Origin: Bradyrhizobium sp. LMTR 3
GTDB lineage: Bacteria; Pseudomonadota; Alphaproteobacteria; Rhizobiales; Xanthobacteraceae
Direction of reading: 5' to 3'
Assembly: GCF_001693485.1 (NCBI RefSeq)
Contig: NZ_MAXC01000008.1
Coordinates: 1 to 64,000 of the forward strand
Length of the DNA stretch: 64,000 bases
Shown here piece by piece: positions 34,968 to 43,482 of this stretch. The notes below the pieces were generated by a model. The model did no database searches. It was not told the DNA's origin and was given only the letters and a program-made list of their open reading frames with translations. Every line of letters begins with the position of its first letter. The first letter of the stretch is position 1. The position numbers and the translations under genes are program-made.

Positions 34968-36179
34968 TCACTTCTTCGCCATCGCGCACGCCGGATCGGG
35001 CGGGCCGAACGCTTCGTCGCCGGGGATCTTGGCGAGGATCTGATAGTAGTCCCACGGATATTTCGATTCATCCGGCTTCTTGACCTGCACCAGCCACAGG
35101 TCGTGGACCATCAGATTGTCCTCGCGCAGTTTGCCGTTGCGGGAGAAGAAATCCTCGATCGGCTTTTCGCGCATCTTCGCCGCTACCTTCAGCGGCTCGT
35201 CGGTACCGGCTTCCTTGATGGCGTTGAGATAACTCATGACCGAGGAATAGACGCCGGCCTGCCACATCGTCGGCATCCGGTTCATCTTGGCGAAGTAGCG
35301 CTTCGACCATTCGCGGGTCTTGTCGTCCATGTCCCAATAGAACGACGTCGTCAGCAACAGCCCCTGCGCTGCAGGTAACCCAAGCGAATGGATGTCGGTG
35401 ATCAACGCGAGCAGCGCGGCCATCTGCTGGCCGCCCTTGAACACGCCGAACTCGGCCGCGGTCTTGATTTCGTTCATGTTGTTCGGAGGACCGGCGGCGA
35501 TGCCGATGATCTTGGCTTTTGAGGCCTGGGCCTGCAGCACGAAGGACGACAGATCAGGCGTTGCGAGCGGCGGCCGCACCGAACCAAGCACCTTGCCGCC
35601 ATTGGCGGTGACGACGGTGGAAGCGTCGCGTTCGAGCGAATGGCCGAACGCATAGTCGTCGGTGATGAAGAACCAGCTATCGCCGCCGCGCTTGACCACG
35701 GCCTGCGCGGTGCCGACCGCGAGCGAACGGGTGTCGATCACCCACTGCATCGCGTAGGGCGAACAGGATTTGCCGTGGAAGTCCGCGGTGAGGGTCGAAT
35801 GCGTGATGAACAGCTTCTTCTTCTCATTGGCGATGCCTTGCACCGCCAGCCCCACTGCAGATACCGGCACGTCGGCGATCAAGTCGACCTGCTCGACGTC
35901 GTACCAGCGCCGCGCGATGCCGCCGCCGATATCAGGCTTGAGCTGATGGTCGCCGACGACGATGCTGATCGGCTTGCCCAGCACCTTGCCGCCGAAATCG
36001 TCGATCGCCATTTGCGCCGCGGTGACCGAGCCCTGGCCGGTCGGCGTCGCCGCGGGGCCGTTCATGTCGGTGAGAACGCCGATCTTGACCATATCGTCTG
36101 AAATTTGCGCGAGCGCCGTGGTCGACGCCAGCATCGCGGCCATGAGCACGGCAAGCCTGGATAGTTTCCTGGCGAACAT
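34968..36179 (-). CDS. Branched-chain amino acid-type ABC substrate-binding protein (orphan)
   Basis: A 403-residue protein. The signal peptide covers residues 1-24 (MLASTTALAQ). A Leu/Ile/Val-binding type periplasmic fold follows, starting VKIGVLTDMNGPAATPTG and running through AAQMAIDDFGG, DWFF-like FITDDYAFGHSLERD and a C-terminal KPDESKYPWDYYQIL segment. The last is typical of the amide/urea and aromatic-acid branch of this family in Bradyrhizobium. No permease or ATPase genes accompany it. It is divergent from the MoeA-like gene. Confidence 0.9.
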   Translation of the reverse strand: MFARKLSRLAVLMAAMLASTTALAQISDDMVKIGVLTDMNGPAATPTGQGSVTAAQMAIDDFGGKVLGKPISIVVGDHQLKPDIGGGIARRWYDVEQVDLIADVPVSAVGLAVQGIANEKKKLFITHSTLTADFHGKSCSPYAMQWVIDTRSLAVGTAQAVVKRGGDSWFFITDDYAFGHSLERDASTVVTANGGKVLGSVRPPLATPDLSSFVLQAQASKAKIIGIAAGPPNNMNEIKTAAEFGVFKGGQQMAALLALITDIHSLGLPAAQGLLLTTSFYWDMDDKTREWSKRYFAKMNRMPTMWQAGVYSSVMSYLNAIKEAGTDEPLKVAAKMREKPIEDFFSRNGKLREDNLMVHDLWLVQVKKPDESKYPWDYYQILAKIPGDEAFGPPDPACAMAKK

Positions 36180-36361
36180 CCTGTCTTCTCCCTAGGAATC
36201 AGCACATTGGCCGTTGGTGTTTTCAGGCGGTTGGTTCCGCCAATTGGTCTCATTTGCAACTATTTCGCGCCGGCGTCAACGTGGGTCGGATGGGCTAAAC
36301 CACGCGCGCGGTGTCCGGTTCTATTTATTTTCCGCCCGATTCAGGGCATAGGCGGGCTCCA

Positions 36362-37474
36362 ATGACTTCGAACCAGCGCATGCCGACTTCGCTGACGCCG
36401 CTCGATGTGGCGCTTGCCACGTTGCTGGAGGGCGTGAGCCCCGTCGCGCCGGTGGAACTGGTATTGGCGGAAGCGCTGCGCTGTATTGCCGCGGACATCC
36501 CGGGGCTCGATGCCCACCCGCCGCGCGATATCGCTGCCGCGGACGGCTATGCATTTCGCGCGCGCGACCTTGTCGGCGCATCCTCCTATTCGCCGCTGCC
36601 ATTGACGGCGGCGCCGGTGTGGGTCGAGGCCGGCGAGATCATTCCTGACAACTGCGACTGCGTGCTGGATTCCGATTCCGTCGAAATGTCCGGTCCGCTC
36701 GTGCAGGTGCTGGCGGAGGCGATCCCGGGGCAGGGCGTGCGCCGCGCCGGCAGCGATATCGCCGCGGGCAGCCGTCTCGTTGAAGCCGGGCGGCGCGTAA
36801 TGCCGCGCCATCTCATGATCGCCCGCGCCGCAGGAATGACGCGATTGAGCGTGCGCCGTCCGCGCCTGCGCATCGTCAATATTCCCGGCGGCACGGTAAC
36901 CGGGAATCTGGTTGCCGAGGGCGCGCGGGCCGCGGGGGGTGAGGTCGTCCTGGTCGCGGCTGCAGGTCGCGATGCCGCATCGATTGCCGCGGCGATCGAT
37001 GACGGTGCGTGCGATCTGCTGCTGATCGTCGGCGGCTCCGGTGTCGGCCGCACCGACACGGCGGTGACGGCATTGGGGGCGCGCGGGAAGGTTCTCGCAC
37101 ATGGCATTGCCCTGCAACCAGGCCGCACTTCGGCCGTTGGTCGTGCAGGCAAGACGCCGGTCGTGGTGTTGCCAGGCGCGCCCGACCAGGCCTTGGCGGC
37201 GTGGTGGACGCTGGCCCTTCCCGCGCTCGATCGTTTATCGGGCCGCCGGCAGCGCAGGACGCTCAATCTGCCGCTGGCGCGCAAGATTGCTTCAAGCGTC
37301 GGCATTGCCGAGATCGTGCTGCTGGAACGAAAGCAGGATGCCTGGGTCCCGCTGGCGGTGGGCGAATTGTCGCTCGATGCGATCGCGCGCGCCGAAGCCT
37401 GGCTCGCGGTGCCCGCCGGCTCGGAAGGATTTGCGGCGGGCACCCCGGTCGATGCCTATATGCTGCGGGAGTGA
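36362..37474 (+). CDS. Degenerate MoeA-like molybdopterin-binding protein
   Basis: A 370-residue protein from the ATG at 36362. It follows the MoeA domain order (LDVALATLLEGVSPVAPVE, AADGYAFRARDL, MPRHLMIARAAGMTRLSVRRP, VGGSGVGRTD, LPGAPDQALAAW). Several family motifs have lost key residues. The STGDEL loop is replaced by IPGGTV, SGGVSxGxxD by VGGSGVGRTD, and KPG by LQPGR. It probably binds molybdopterin or its adenylate but may not insert Mo. It lies directly upstream of a second MoeA-type gene, with which it overlaps or nearly touches (next ATG at 37476). A partner or chaperone role is possible. Confidence 0.75.
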   Translation: MTSNQRMPTSLTPLDVALATLLEGVSPVAPVELVLAEALRCIAADIPGLDAHPPRDIAAADGYAFRARDLVGASSYSPLPLTAAPVWVEAGEIIPDNCDCVLDSDSVEMSGPLVQVLAEAIPGQGVRRAGSDIAAGSRLVEAGRRVMPRHLMIARAAGMTRLSVRRPRLRIVNIPGGTVTGNLVAEGARAAGGEVVLVAAAGRDAASIAAAIDDGACDLLLIVGGSGVGRTDTAVTALGARGKVLAHGIALQPGRTSAVGRAGKTPVVVLPGAPDQALAAWWTLALPALDRLSGRRQRRTLNLPLARKIASSVGIAEIVLLERKQDAWVPLAVGELSLDAIARAEAWLAVPAGSEGFAAGTPVDAYMLRE

Positions 37475-37475
37475 T

Positions 37476-39437
37476 ATGGGTTCGGGAATGACGAAGACGC
37501 CCTCGCCGAAAGGCCGCGACAATATCGATCAGGATCAATTCCTGACCATCCTGTCGCGTGAGGATGCGCTGGCACGATTTGAAGCCGCGTTGTTTCCGCG
37601 TGCGGTCGCGAGCGAGAAACGCTCGCTTGCGGACGCGCTCGGCTGCGCGCTCGCCGAGGACGTCGTGGCGCCGATCGACGTGCCGCCATTCGATCGCTCC
37701 AATGTCGATGGCTTTGCGGTGCGTTCCACCGACCTTGCTTCGGCCGGCGAGGCTTCGCCGGTGCGCGTGATGCTGAACGACGAAGTGATCGCGTGCGGCA
37801 CCGCCCCGACGCGGCCGGTGCTGTCGGGAACAGCCACGCCGATCGCGACCGGCGGTCCGGTGCCGCGCGGGGCGGACGCCGTCGTCATGGTCGAGCATAC
37901 CCAGCCGGCGGGGCATCGTGCGATCGACATCCGCCGCGCCGCTTCGCCCGGGCAGTTCGTATCCTATGCCGGCTCCGATATCGCCCGTGGCGAGGCGCTG
38001 CTGCGCGCCGGGACCATCATCGGCTCGCGCGAGATCGGCATGCTGGCGGCCTGCGGCATCGCGGAGGTGACCGTCGCGCGGCGGCCGCGCGTTGCGATCA
38101 TTTCCACCGGCGATGAACTGGTGCAGCCTGGTCATTCCCTGCGGCCGGCCGCGATCTACGACACCAACGGCGCGATCGTCACGGCGGCGATCACGGAGAA
38201 TGGCAGCGAGGCGAGGTTTCTCGGCGCCATCGCCGATGATGAGGCGCAACTCGAATCCGCGATGCGTGAGGCACTCGCGAGCAGCGACATGCTGGTGCTG
38301 TCAGGCGGAACGTCTAAGGGCGCGGGCGACGTGTCTCACCGCATCATCGGCCGGCTCGGCAAGCCCGGCATCATCGCCCATGGCGTCGCGCTGAAGCCCG
38401 GCAAGCCGCTGTGCCTTGCGGTATGCGACGGCAAGCCTGTGATCATCCTGCCGGGATTTCCGACCTCGGCGATGTTCACCTTCCACGACATGATCGTGCC
38501 GGTGCTGCGGCGGATGGCCGGCCTGCCGCCGCGTTCGGACGCCAAGGTGGCCGCGCGCGTTCCGGTGCGGATCCCGTCCGAACTCGGCCGCGCCGAATTC
38601 GTCATGGTGTCGCTGGTTGAAGGCGCGGATGGGCTGATCGCGTATCCTACAGGCAAGGGCTCCGGCGCCATCACCTCCTTTGCCCAGGCCGATGGCTTTC
38701 TGCGCATCGATGCGCTGGCGGACCAGATGCCGGCGGGCAGCGAGGCCGAGGTGACGCTGTTCACGCCGCATGTGCGGGTGCCCGATCTCGTCATCGTCGG
38801 CAGCCATTGCACCGGGCTAGATCTCGTTACGGCGCCGCTGGCACATGCCGGGCTCACCGTGCGCTCGATCGCCGTCGGCAGCCTCGGCGGCCTCTCGGCC
38901 GCCAAGCGCGGCGAATGCGACTTTGCCCCAATTCATTTGTTCGACGAGAAGACCGAGACCTACAACACGCCGTATCTCAGCGACGGGCTCGAACTGGTGC
39001 CGGGATGGCGTCGCATGCAAGGCATCGTCTTCCGCAAAGGTGACAAGCGCTTCGAGGGCCTGAGCGCGGAGGAGGCGGTGCGCGCCGCGCTGGCCGACCC
39101 AGCCTGCATCATGGTCAATCGCAACCAGGGCGCCGGCACGCGCATCCTGATCGACCGGCTGCTCGGCGGTGCGCGCCCGGACGGCTACTGGAATCAGCCG
39201 CGCTCGCACAATGCGGTGGCTGCGGCCGTCGCGCAGCACCGTGCCGACTGGGGCATGACCATTGCGCCGGTCGCGCTTGCGTCAAACCTGGGTTTCATTC
39301 CCTTTGCCGAAGAGCATTATGATTTCGCGCTGGTGACGGCGCGCAAGCAGCGCCCGGCGGTGCAGGCGTTTCTCGACGCGCTCGCATCGGACGGGGCGCG
39401 CGCGGCACTGCTGCAGGCAGGTTTCCGGCCGGCCTGA
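37476..39437 (+). CDS. MoeA domain fused to a periplasmic-binding-like domain
   Basis: A 653-residue protein (ATG at 37476, or Met5 at 37488). The N-terminal ~420 residues are a full MoeA: PPFDRSNVDGFAVRSTDL, IISTGDELVQPG, YDTNGAIVTA, LSGGTSKGAGD, ALKPGKP and ILPGFPTSAMFT. The C-terminal ~215 residues (from VPDLVIVGSHCTGLDL) form a type-2 periplasmic-binding-like domain with MVNRNQGAGTRILIDRLL and a HNAVAAAVAQHRADWGM segment. The lack of a signal peptide keeps it in the cytosol. The fusion is known in archaea and some bacteria, where the extra domain may sense or hold molybdate or a cofactor intermediate. It should ligate Mo to adenylated molybdopterin. Confidence 0.9.
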   Translation: MGSGMTKTPSPKGRDNIDQDQFLTILSREDALARFEAALFPRAVASEKRSLADALGCALAEDVVAPIDVPPFDRSNVDGFAVRSTDLASAGEASPVRVMLNDEVIACGTAPTRPVLSGTATPIATGGPVPRGADAVVMVEHTQPAGHRAIDIRRAASPGQFVSYAGSDIARGEALLRAGTIIGSREIGMLAACGIAEVTVARRPRVAIISTGDELVQPGHSLRPAAIYDTNGAIVTAAITENGSEARFLGAIADDEAQLESAMREALASSDMLVLSGGTSKGAGDVSHRIIGRLGKPGIIAHGVALKPGKPLCLAVCDGKPVIILPGFPTSAMFTFHDMIVPVLRRMAGLPPRSDAKVAARVPVRIPSELGRAEFVMVSLVEGADGLIAYPTGKGSGAITSFAQADGFLRIDALADQMPAGSEAEVTLFTPHVRVPDLVIVGSHCTGLDLVTAPLAHAGLTVRSIAVGSLGGLSAAKRGECDFAPIHLFDEKTETYNTPYLSDGLELVPGWRRMQGIVFRKGDKRFEGLSAEEAVRAALADPACIMVNRNQGAGTRILIDRLLGGARPDGYWNQPRSHNAVAAAVAQHRADWGMTIAPVALASNLGFIPFAEEHYDFALVTARKQRPAVQAFLDALASDGARAALLQAGFRPA

Positions 39438-39489
39438 AGGTTATGACGCCTGGACCGTGCCGCTGGCGGCGTAAACTTTCGATGATGGC

Positions 39490-39615
39490 GCGTGTCCCGG
39501 ACGCGGTGCAGCGTGTAACGCTGCTCCGCAGAGCCGGGACCCAATGTTCGTCCAGGAGGCATGGGCCCCGGCTCAGCAGCGCAGCATTGCATGCTGCGCT
39601 GCGTCCGGGGCACGA
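39490..39615. repeat. Dispersed intergenic repeat between convergent genes
   Basis: GTGTCCCGGACGC (39492-39504) is mirrored with one mismatch by GCGTCCGGGGCAC (39601-39613). Inner arms GCAGCGT/ACGCTGC and GCAGCGCAGCATTGC/GCTGCGCTGCG form further stems. It separates the convergent MoeA-fusion and mobA genes. It looks like one of the host's mobile palindromic repeats and may act as a terminator for both genes. Confidence 0.55.
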
Positions 39616-39618
39616 AAC

Positions 39619-40239
39619 CTACCCCCCATCCAGCGCCGCCAGCCGTTCCGCTTCCGCGATGTCGTCCATGGTGTTGGCATTGAAGAACGGATCGAGCGGC
39701 GTGACCGGCCATGTCACCGTGGCGAGCCTGTAGCGCGCCGTCCAGCGGTCGATCTTCCTGATGTCCTCGACGACCAGCGCGTGGCGCAGTTGTTCGCGCA
39801 AGCTGACGCTCCAGAGTCCGACTACCGGATGTGATTGGCCATCGGAGGCGGCAACGGCCAGCTCGGCATTCTCCGCTTCCACCGCGCCATAGAGCCGCGA
39901 CACCAGATCGCGCGGCAGGAATGGGCAATCGGCCGCGGCGCTAAGCACAAACGAAACATCGGGCCGGTTGGCCGCAGCCCAGTCGAGCGCTGCGAGAATA
40001 CCGGCGAGCGGGCCAGGAAAATCGGCGACGCTGTCGGCAACGACGGGAAGGCCGAATGCTGCGAAGCGTGCCGGGTCACCATTGGCGTTGAGGATCAGGC
40101 CGTCGCATTGCGGCGCAAGGCGCGCGATCACGCGGTCGAGGATGGTGCGGCCGGCGATCGTGCGCATCGGCTTGTCGCCGCCACCCATCCGCCGCGCCAA
40201 TCCGCCGGCGAGCAGAACGCCAGGAATTTTACTCGTCAC
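39619..40239 (-). CDS. mobA: Molybdenum cofactor guanylyltransferase
   Basis: A 206-residue protein from the GTG at 40239 ([13 protein letters not shown]), overlapping the fdhD stop by 11 bp. The nucleotidyltransferase signature [17 protein letters not shown] is at residues 8-24. [15 protein letters not shown] and the metal-binding AAADCPFLP follow; the C-terminal [14 protein letters not shown] is typical of MobA. It adds GMP from GTP to Mo-molybdopterin, giving the bis-MGD cofactor required by the formate dehydrogenase and the BisC-like enzyme in this window. A longer frame reading upstream through fdhD is spurious. Confidence 0.95.
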   Translation of the reverse strand: MTSKIPGVLLAGGLARRMGGGDKPMRTIAGRTILDRVIARLAPQCDGLILNANGDPARFAAFGLPVVADSVADFPGPLAGILAALDWAAANRPDVSFVLSAAADCPFLPRDLVSRLYGAVEAENAELAVAASDGQSHPVVGLWSVSLREQLRHALVVEDIRKIDRWTARYRLATVTWPVTPLDPFFNANTMDDIAEAERLAALDGG

Positions 40240-41119
40240 GCTCTTCGCCCTTGCGCTTGTGCCGCGCGGATTCTTCCTCGACATAGTCGAGGTCCTGGTC
40301 GAACACGATCCGCTCCTGTCCTGACAGCGCAATGAAGCGCTTGCCGCGCGTGCGGCCAACCAGCGTCAGCCCGACCTGCCGCGCCAGTTCGACGCCCCAT
40401 GCGGTGAAGCCGGAGCGCGAGACCAGGATGGGAATGCCCATCCGTACCGTCTTGATCACCATCTCCGAGGTGAGCCGGCCCGTGGTGTAGAGGATCTTGT
40501 CGGCGGGATCGACGCCGTGGCGATAGATCCAGCCGGCGATCTTGTCGACCGCGTTGTGACGGCCGACGTCCTCGGTGTAGCAGACGGGCGTGCCTTCCTT
40601 GCACAGCACGCAGCCATGGATCGCGCCGGCCTCCAGATAGAGCGAGGGCATGGTGTTGATCGTGCGCGTCATCTCGTAGAGCCAGGACGTGCGCAACTTC
40701 GCCTTCGGCAGCGCCACGTTTTCCACCGCTTCAAGCAGGTCGCCGAACGCAGTGCCTTGCGCGCAGCCGGATGTCTGCGTGCGTTTCTTCAGCTTGGCTT
40801 CGAAATTGGTGTGGTGCTCGGTGCGCACCACCACCACCTGAAGGTCGTCGTCATATTCGACCTCGGTGACGACGTCGTCGTATTTCAGCATGTTCTGGTT
40901 CAGGAGATAGCCGAGCGCCAGATATTCCGGATAGTCGCCGATCGTCATCATGGTGACGATCTCCTGCGCGTTCAGGTACAGCGTCAGCGGCCGTTCCACC
41001 GGCACCCGGATCTCGACCGTCGCGCCGGTCTGATCGGTCCCGGCAACGCGCTCGGTCAGCCGCGGATCCTCGGGGTTCGGCACGATCAGGGGTGCCGGGG
41101 CTTTTTCCATCTTCATCAT
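40229..41119 (-). CDS. fdhD: Formate dehydrogenase accessory sulfurtransferase FdhD/FdsC
   Basis: A 296-residue protein from the ATG at 41119. It has [29 protein letters not shown], the cysteine region TSGCAQGTA (Cys119) and the later ALYxxxG-like [15 protein letters not shown]. The signature [13 protein letters not shown] and the [11 protein letters not shown] helix are clear. It transfers sulfur to the bis-MGD of formate dehydrogenase. The E. coli-type CxxC loop is incomplete here (Cys119 kept, second Cys replaced by Gly), as expected for FdsC-like members. The long N-terminal extension of the open frame runs across a repeat and is not real. Confidence 0.95.
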   Translation of the reverse strand: MMKMEKAPAPLIVPNPEDPRLTERVAGTDQTGATVEIRVPVERPLTLYLNAQEIVTMMTIGDYPEYLALGYLLNQNMLKYDDVVTEVEYDDDLQVVVVRTEHHTNFEAKLKKRTQTSGCAQGTAFGDLLEAVENVALPKAKLRTSWLYEMTRTINTMPSLYLEAGAIHGCVLCKEGTPVCYTEDVGRHNAVDKIAGWIYRHGVDPADKILYTTGRLTSEMVIKTVRMGIPILVSRSGFTAWGVELARQVGLTLVGRTRGKRFIALSGQERIVFDQDLDYVEEESARHKRKGEERDE

Positions 41120-41195
41120 AGGACGCAGGTTAGCATGACAACGGCTTCCAGCCGATATAAAGCATTTCCGGGCATGAACAATGCGGCCACAAGCC

Positions 41196-41276
41196 GTCAT
41201 TGCGAGCGAAGCGAAGCAATCCATACTGCAGCGGGGGAAGCATAGATTGCTTCGTCGCTTCGCTCCTCGCAATGAC
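41196..41276. repeat. Dispersed palindromic repeat, copy 1
   Basis: GTCATTGCGAGCGAAGCGAAG on the left is mirrored by GCTTCGCTCCTCGCAATGAC on the right, with AGCAATCCAT and ATTGCTTCGTCGC inside. It is 81 bp long and forms one extended hairpin between the divergent fdhD and mobB genes. A near-identical copy lies at 58347-58429 inside the kdp operon. Confidence 0.8.
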
Positions 41277-41303
41277 GGTGGAGGGGCCGCCCCGGAGAAC
41301 GCA

Positions 41304-41831
41304 ATGAAAGTGATAGGCCTCGCGGGATGGAGCGGTGCCGGCAAGACCACCTTGCTGACGCGGGCGATCCCGCAATTCTCAAAACAGGGCCTGCGCGTGT
41401 CCGTGATCAAGCACGCCCACCACGCCTTCGACGTCGACGTACCCGGCAAGGATTCCTGGCGGCACCGCGAGGCTGGTGCGGCCGAAGTTCTGGTGTCATC
41501 GGGGCGGCGCTGGGCCTTGATGCATGAGCTGCGCGGGGCGCATGAGCCGCGTCTGGCGGAACTGCTGGCGAAGATGTCGGCGGTCGATCTCGTCGTGGTC
41601 GAGGGTTTCAAGCGCGAGCCGCACCGCAAGATCGAGGTCTATCGCGCCGCGAATGAAAAACCGCTGCTGTTCCCCGACGATCCCGGTATCGTCGGGCTAG
41701 CGACCGATACGGCGGTTGAAACCAGGTTGCCGACTGCCCATCTCGACGATATCGAGGCCGTGGCGGCGATGATGTTGCGGTCTGCGATATCGCTCGAAGA
41801 CGTGCTGGCGAAATGCGAAGCTGAGGGCTGA
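41304..41831 (+). CDS. mobB: Molybdopterin-guanine dinucleotide biosynthesis adaptor protein MobB
   Basis: A 175-residue GTP-binding protein from the ATG at 41304, with a GGAG ribosome site 6 bp upstream. The P-loop is LAGWSGAGKTTLLT (residues 6-19), followed by VSVIKHAHHAFDVDVPGKDSWRH and the Walker B-like LVVVEGFKREPHRKIEV. MobB stimulates MobA during MGD formation. The moeA gene starts 8 bp downstream, and fdhD-mobA lie divergently, completing a Moco maturation cluster. Confidence 0.94.
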   Translation: MKVIGLAGWSGAGKTTLLTRAIPQFSKQGLRVSVIKHAHHAFDVDVPGKDSWRHREAGAAEVLVSSGRRWALMHELRGAHEPRLAELLAKMSAVDLVVVEGFKREPHRKIEVYRAANEKPLLFPDDPGIVGLATDTAVETRLPTAHLDDIEAVAAMMLRSAISLEDVLAKCEAEG

Positions 41832-41839
41832 ACAGGCAC

Positions 41840-43096
41840 ATGGCGCAATTGTCCGACGATTGCTTTGCCTTCGGCGGCCCGATGATGTCGGTCGATGAGG
41901 CCGTCGGCCTCATTGCCACGCGTGTGACGCCGGTCGTGGATATCGAGACGGTTACGCTCGCCCGCGCCGATGGCCGCATTCTGGCGCACGAGATCCTGGC
42001 TCCGCTGCCGTTGCCGCCCTTCACCAATTCCGCCGTCGACGGTTATGCGGTTGCGAGCCGCGACCTGCCGCAGCAGGAAGCGCAAGCGTTTCCGGTCACC
42101 GGCCGCGTTCAGGCGGGCAGTTCCGCATCTGCGCCGCTCGAGCCGGGGCAGGCAATGCGCATCTTCACCGGTGCGCCGATGCCCGAAGGCGCAGATACCG
42201 TGTTCATGCAGGAAGACGTGCGCGTCGAGGGCGACAAGGTGGTGCTTCCCGCAGGCCTCAAGCCGGGCGCCAATGTACGCCCCGCGGGCGAAGACATCGC
42301 TTCAGGTTTTGCGGCGCTGCAGGCCGGCCAGCGGCTGCGGCCGCAGGACGTTGCGCTCGCCGCAGCCTTTGGCCTGACACAACTCGATGTCACAAGGCGG
42401 ATTCGCGTCGCCGTGTTCTCTACCGGCAACGAACTGGCCTCGCCGGGCGAAGCGCGCGCCGCGGCGCAATTGTTCGATTCCAACCGTTTCATGCTGATGG
42501 CGATGTTGTCGCGGCTCGGCTGCGAGGTCAGCGATCTCGGTATTATCAGGGATGATCGCGCCTCGCTGGCCCGCGCGCTGCAGGAGGTCGCCGGCGGTCA
42601 TGATTTGATCCTCACGACGGGCGGCGTTTCGACCGGCGAGGAGGACCACGTCAAGGCAAGCGTCGAAAGTGTCGGCAGGCTGGTGCTGTGGCGGATGGCA
42701 ATCAAGCCGGGACGCCCCGTCGCGATGGGCATCATCGGCGGCACGCCGTTCATCGGATTGCCGGGCAATCCGGTGGCGAGTTTCGTCACTTTCGTTCACG
42801 TGGTGCGGCCGACCATTCTGGCGCTGTCCGGTGCCCGGCCGGAGCCGCTTCGGCCGATGCCGGTTCGCGCCGCCTTCAGCTATAAGAAGAAGATCTCGCG
42901 CCGCGAATATGTCCGCGTCAGCTTGCGCAAGGGTGCCGATGGCGCGCTCGAAGCGGTAAAATTCCCGCGCGAAGGCGCTGGGCTGCTGTCGTCGTTGGCG
43001 GACACCGATGGGCTCGTCGAACTCGGCGAGGACGTCACGCAGGTGTCGCCCGGCCAGACAGTCGGGTTCCTGTCCTATGCAAGCCTGATCAACTGA
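41840..43096 (+). CDS. moeA: Molybdopterin molybdenumtransferase MoeA
   Basis: A 418-residue canonical MoeA. It has FTNSAVDGYAVASRDL, IFTGAPMPEGADTVFMQED, VFSTGNELASPGE, LFDSNRFML, TTGGVSTGEEDHVK, IKPGRPVAMG and GLPGNPVASFVTF, then a C-terminal barrel. It catalyses Mo insertion into adenylated molybdopterin. The usual Asp in STGDE is Asn here (STGNE), a variation seen in other MoeA proteins. It is the third MoeA-type protein in 7 kb and the one most like the standard enzyme. Its stop overlaps the putative start of the TusA-like gene. Confidence 0.95.
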   Translation: MAQLSDDCFAFGGPMMSVDEAVGLIATRVTPVVDIETVTLARADGRILAHEILAPLPLPPFTNSAVDGYAVASRDLPQQEAQAFPVTGRVQAGSSASAPLEPGQAMRIFTGAPMPEGADTVFMQEDVRVEGDKVVLPAGLKPGANVRPAGEDIASGFAALQAGQRLRPQDVALAAAFGLTQLDVTRRIRVAVFSTGNELASPGEARAAAQLFDSNRFMLMAMLSRLGCEVSDLGIIRDDRASLARALQEVAGGHDLILTTGGVSTGEEDHVKASVESVGRLVLWRMAIKPGRPVAMGIIGGTPFIGLPGNPVASFVTFVHVVRPTILALSGARPEPLRPMPVRAAFSYKKKISRREYVRVSLRKGADGALEAVKFPREGAGLLSSLADTDGLVELGEDVTQVSPGQTVGFLSYASLIN

Positions 43097-43374
43097 TGTC
43101 CGTTGACGATGCAGGCCCTTTTCGCCATGGTCGGCGCATGACGACGACAAAACTCGATCTCGCTGGCCTGAAATGTCCGTTGCCGGCGTTGAAGACACGC
43201 AAGGCGCTGAAGACGCTGCCGCCCGGCGACAGGCTGGAGGTGCTCTGCACCGATCCGCTGTCCGTGATTGACATTCCGAACCTCATTCGGGAGACCGGCG
43301 ACAAGGTCGAAATCACCGAGCGCAGCCCAAGCCGCATCGTGTTTCTGATAGAAAAAGCAAATGGGACGATATAA
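43096..43374 (+). CDS. TusA-family sulfurtransferase/sulfur carrier
   Basis: A small protein of 92 residues from 43096, or 78 from the ATG at 43138 (MTTTKLDLAGLKCPLPALK), which fits the family length better. The active Cys-Pro pair is in GLKCPLP. The rest (LEVLCTDPLSVIDIPNLI, VEITERSPSRIVFLIEKA) is typical. TusA proteins carry persulfide sulfur. Since FdhD needs sulfur for the formate dehydrogenase cofactor, a link to Moco sulfuration is plausible. It is coupled to moeA. Confidence 0.88.
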   Translation: MSVDDAGPFRHGRRMTTTKLDLAGLKCPLPALKTRKALKTLPPGDRLEVLCTDPLSVIDIPNLIRETGDKVEITERSPSRIVFLIEKANGTI

Positions 43375-43482
43375 AAGCCGAATGCTTGGGCGGTCCCGCG
43401 AGTAAACCCTCGCGCGTTAATTAGACGAGTTCACGACAGCGTCCGATTGCCGGGTGCGACAATCGGTCCTACAAATCCCGGC

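Noticed and set aside
37101..37475. Upstream extension of the MoeA-fusion frame
   Set aside because: It lies within the preceding MoeA-like gene in another frame; the MoeA domain starts after 37476.
41120..41629. Upstream extension of the fdhD frame
   Set aside because: It crosses the palindromic repeat and the divergent mobB start; FdhD proteins begin near the ATG at 41119.
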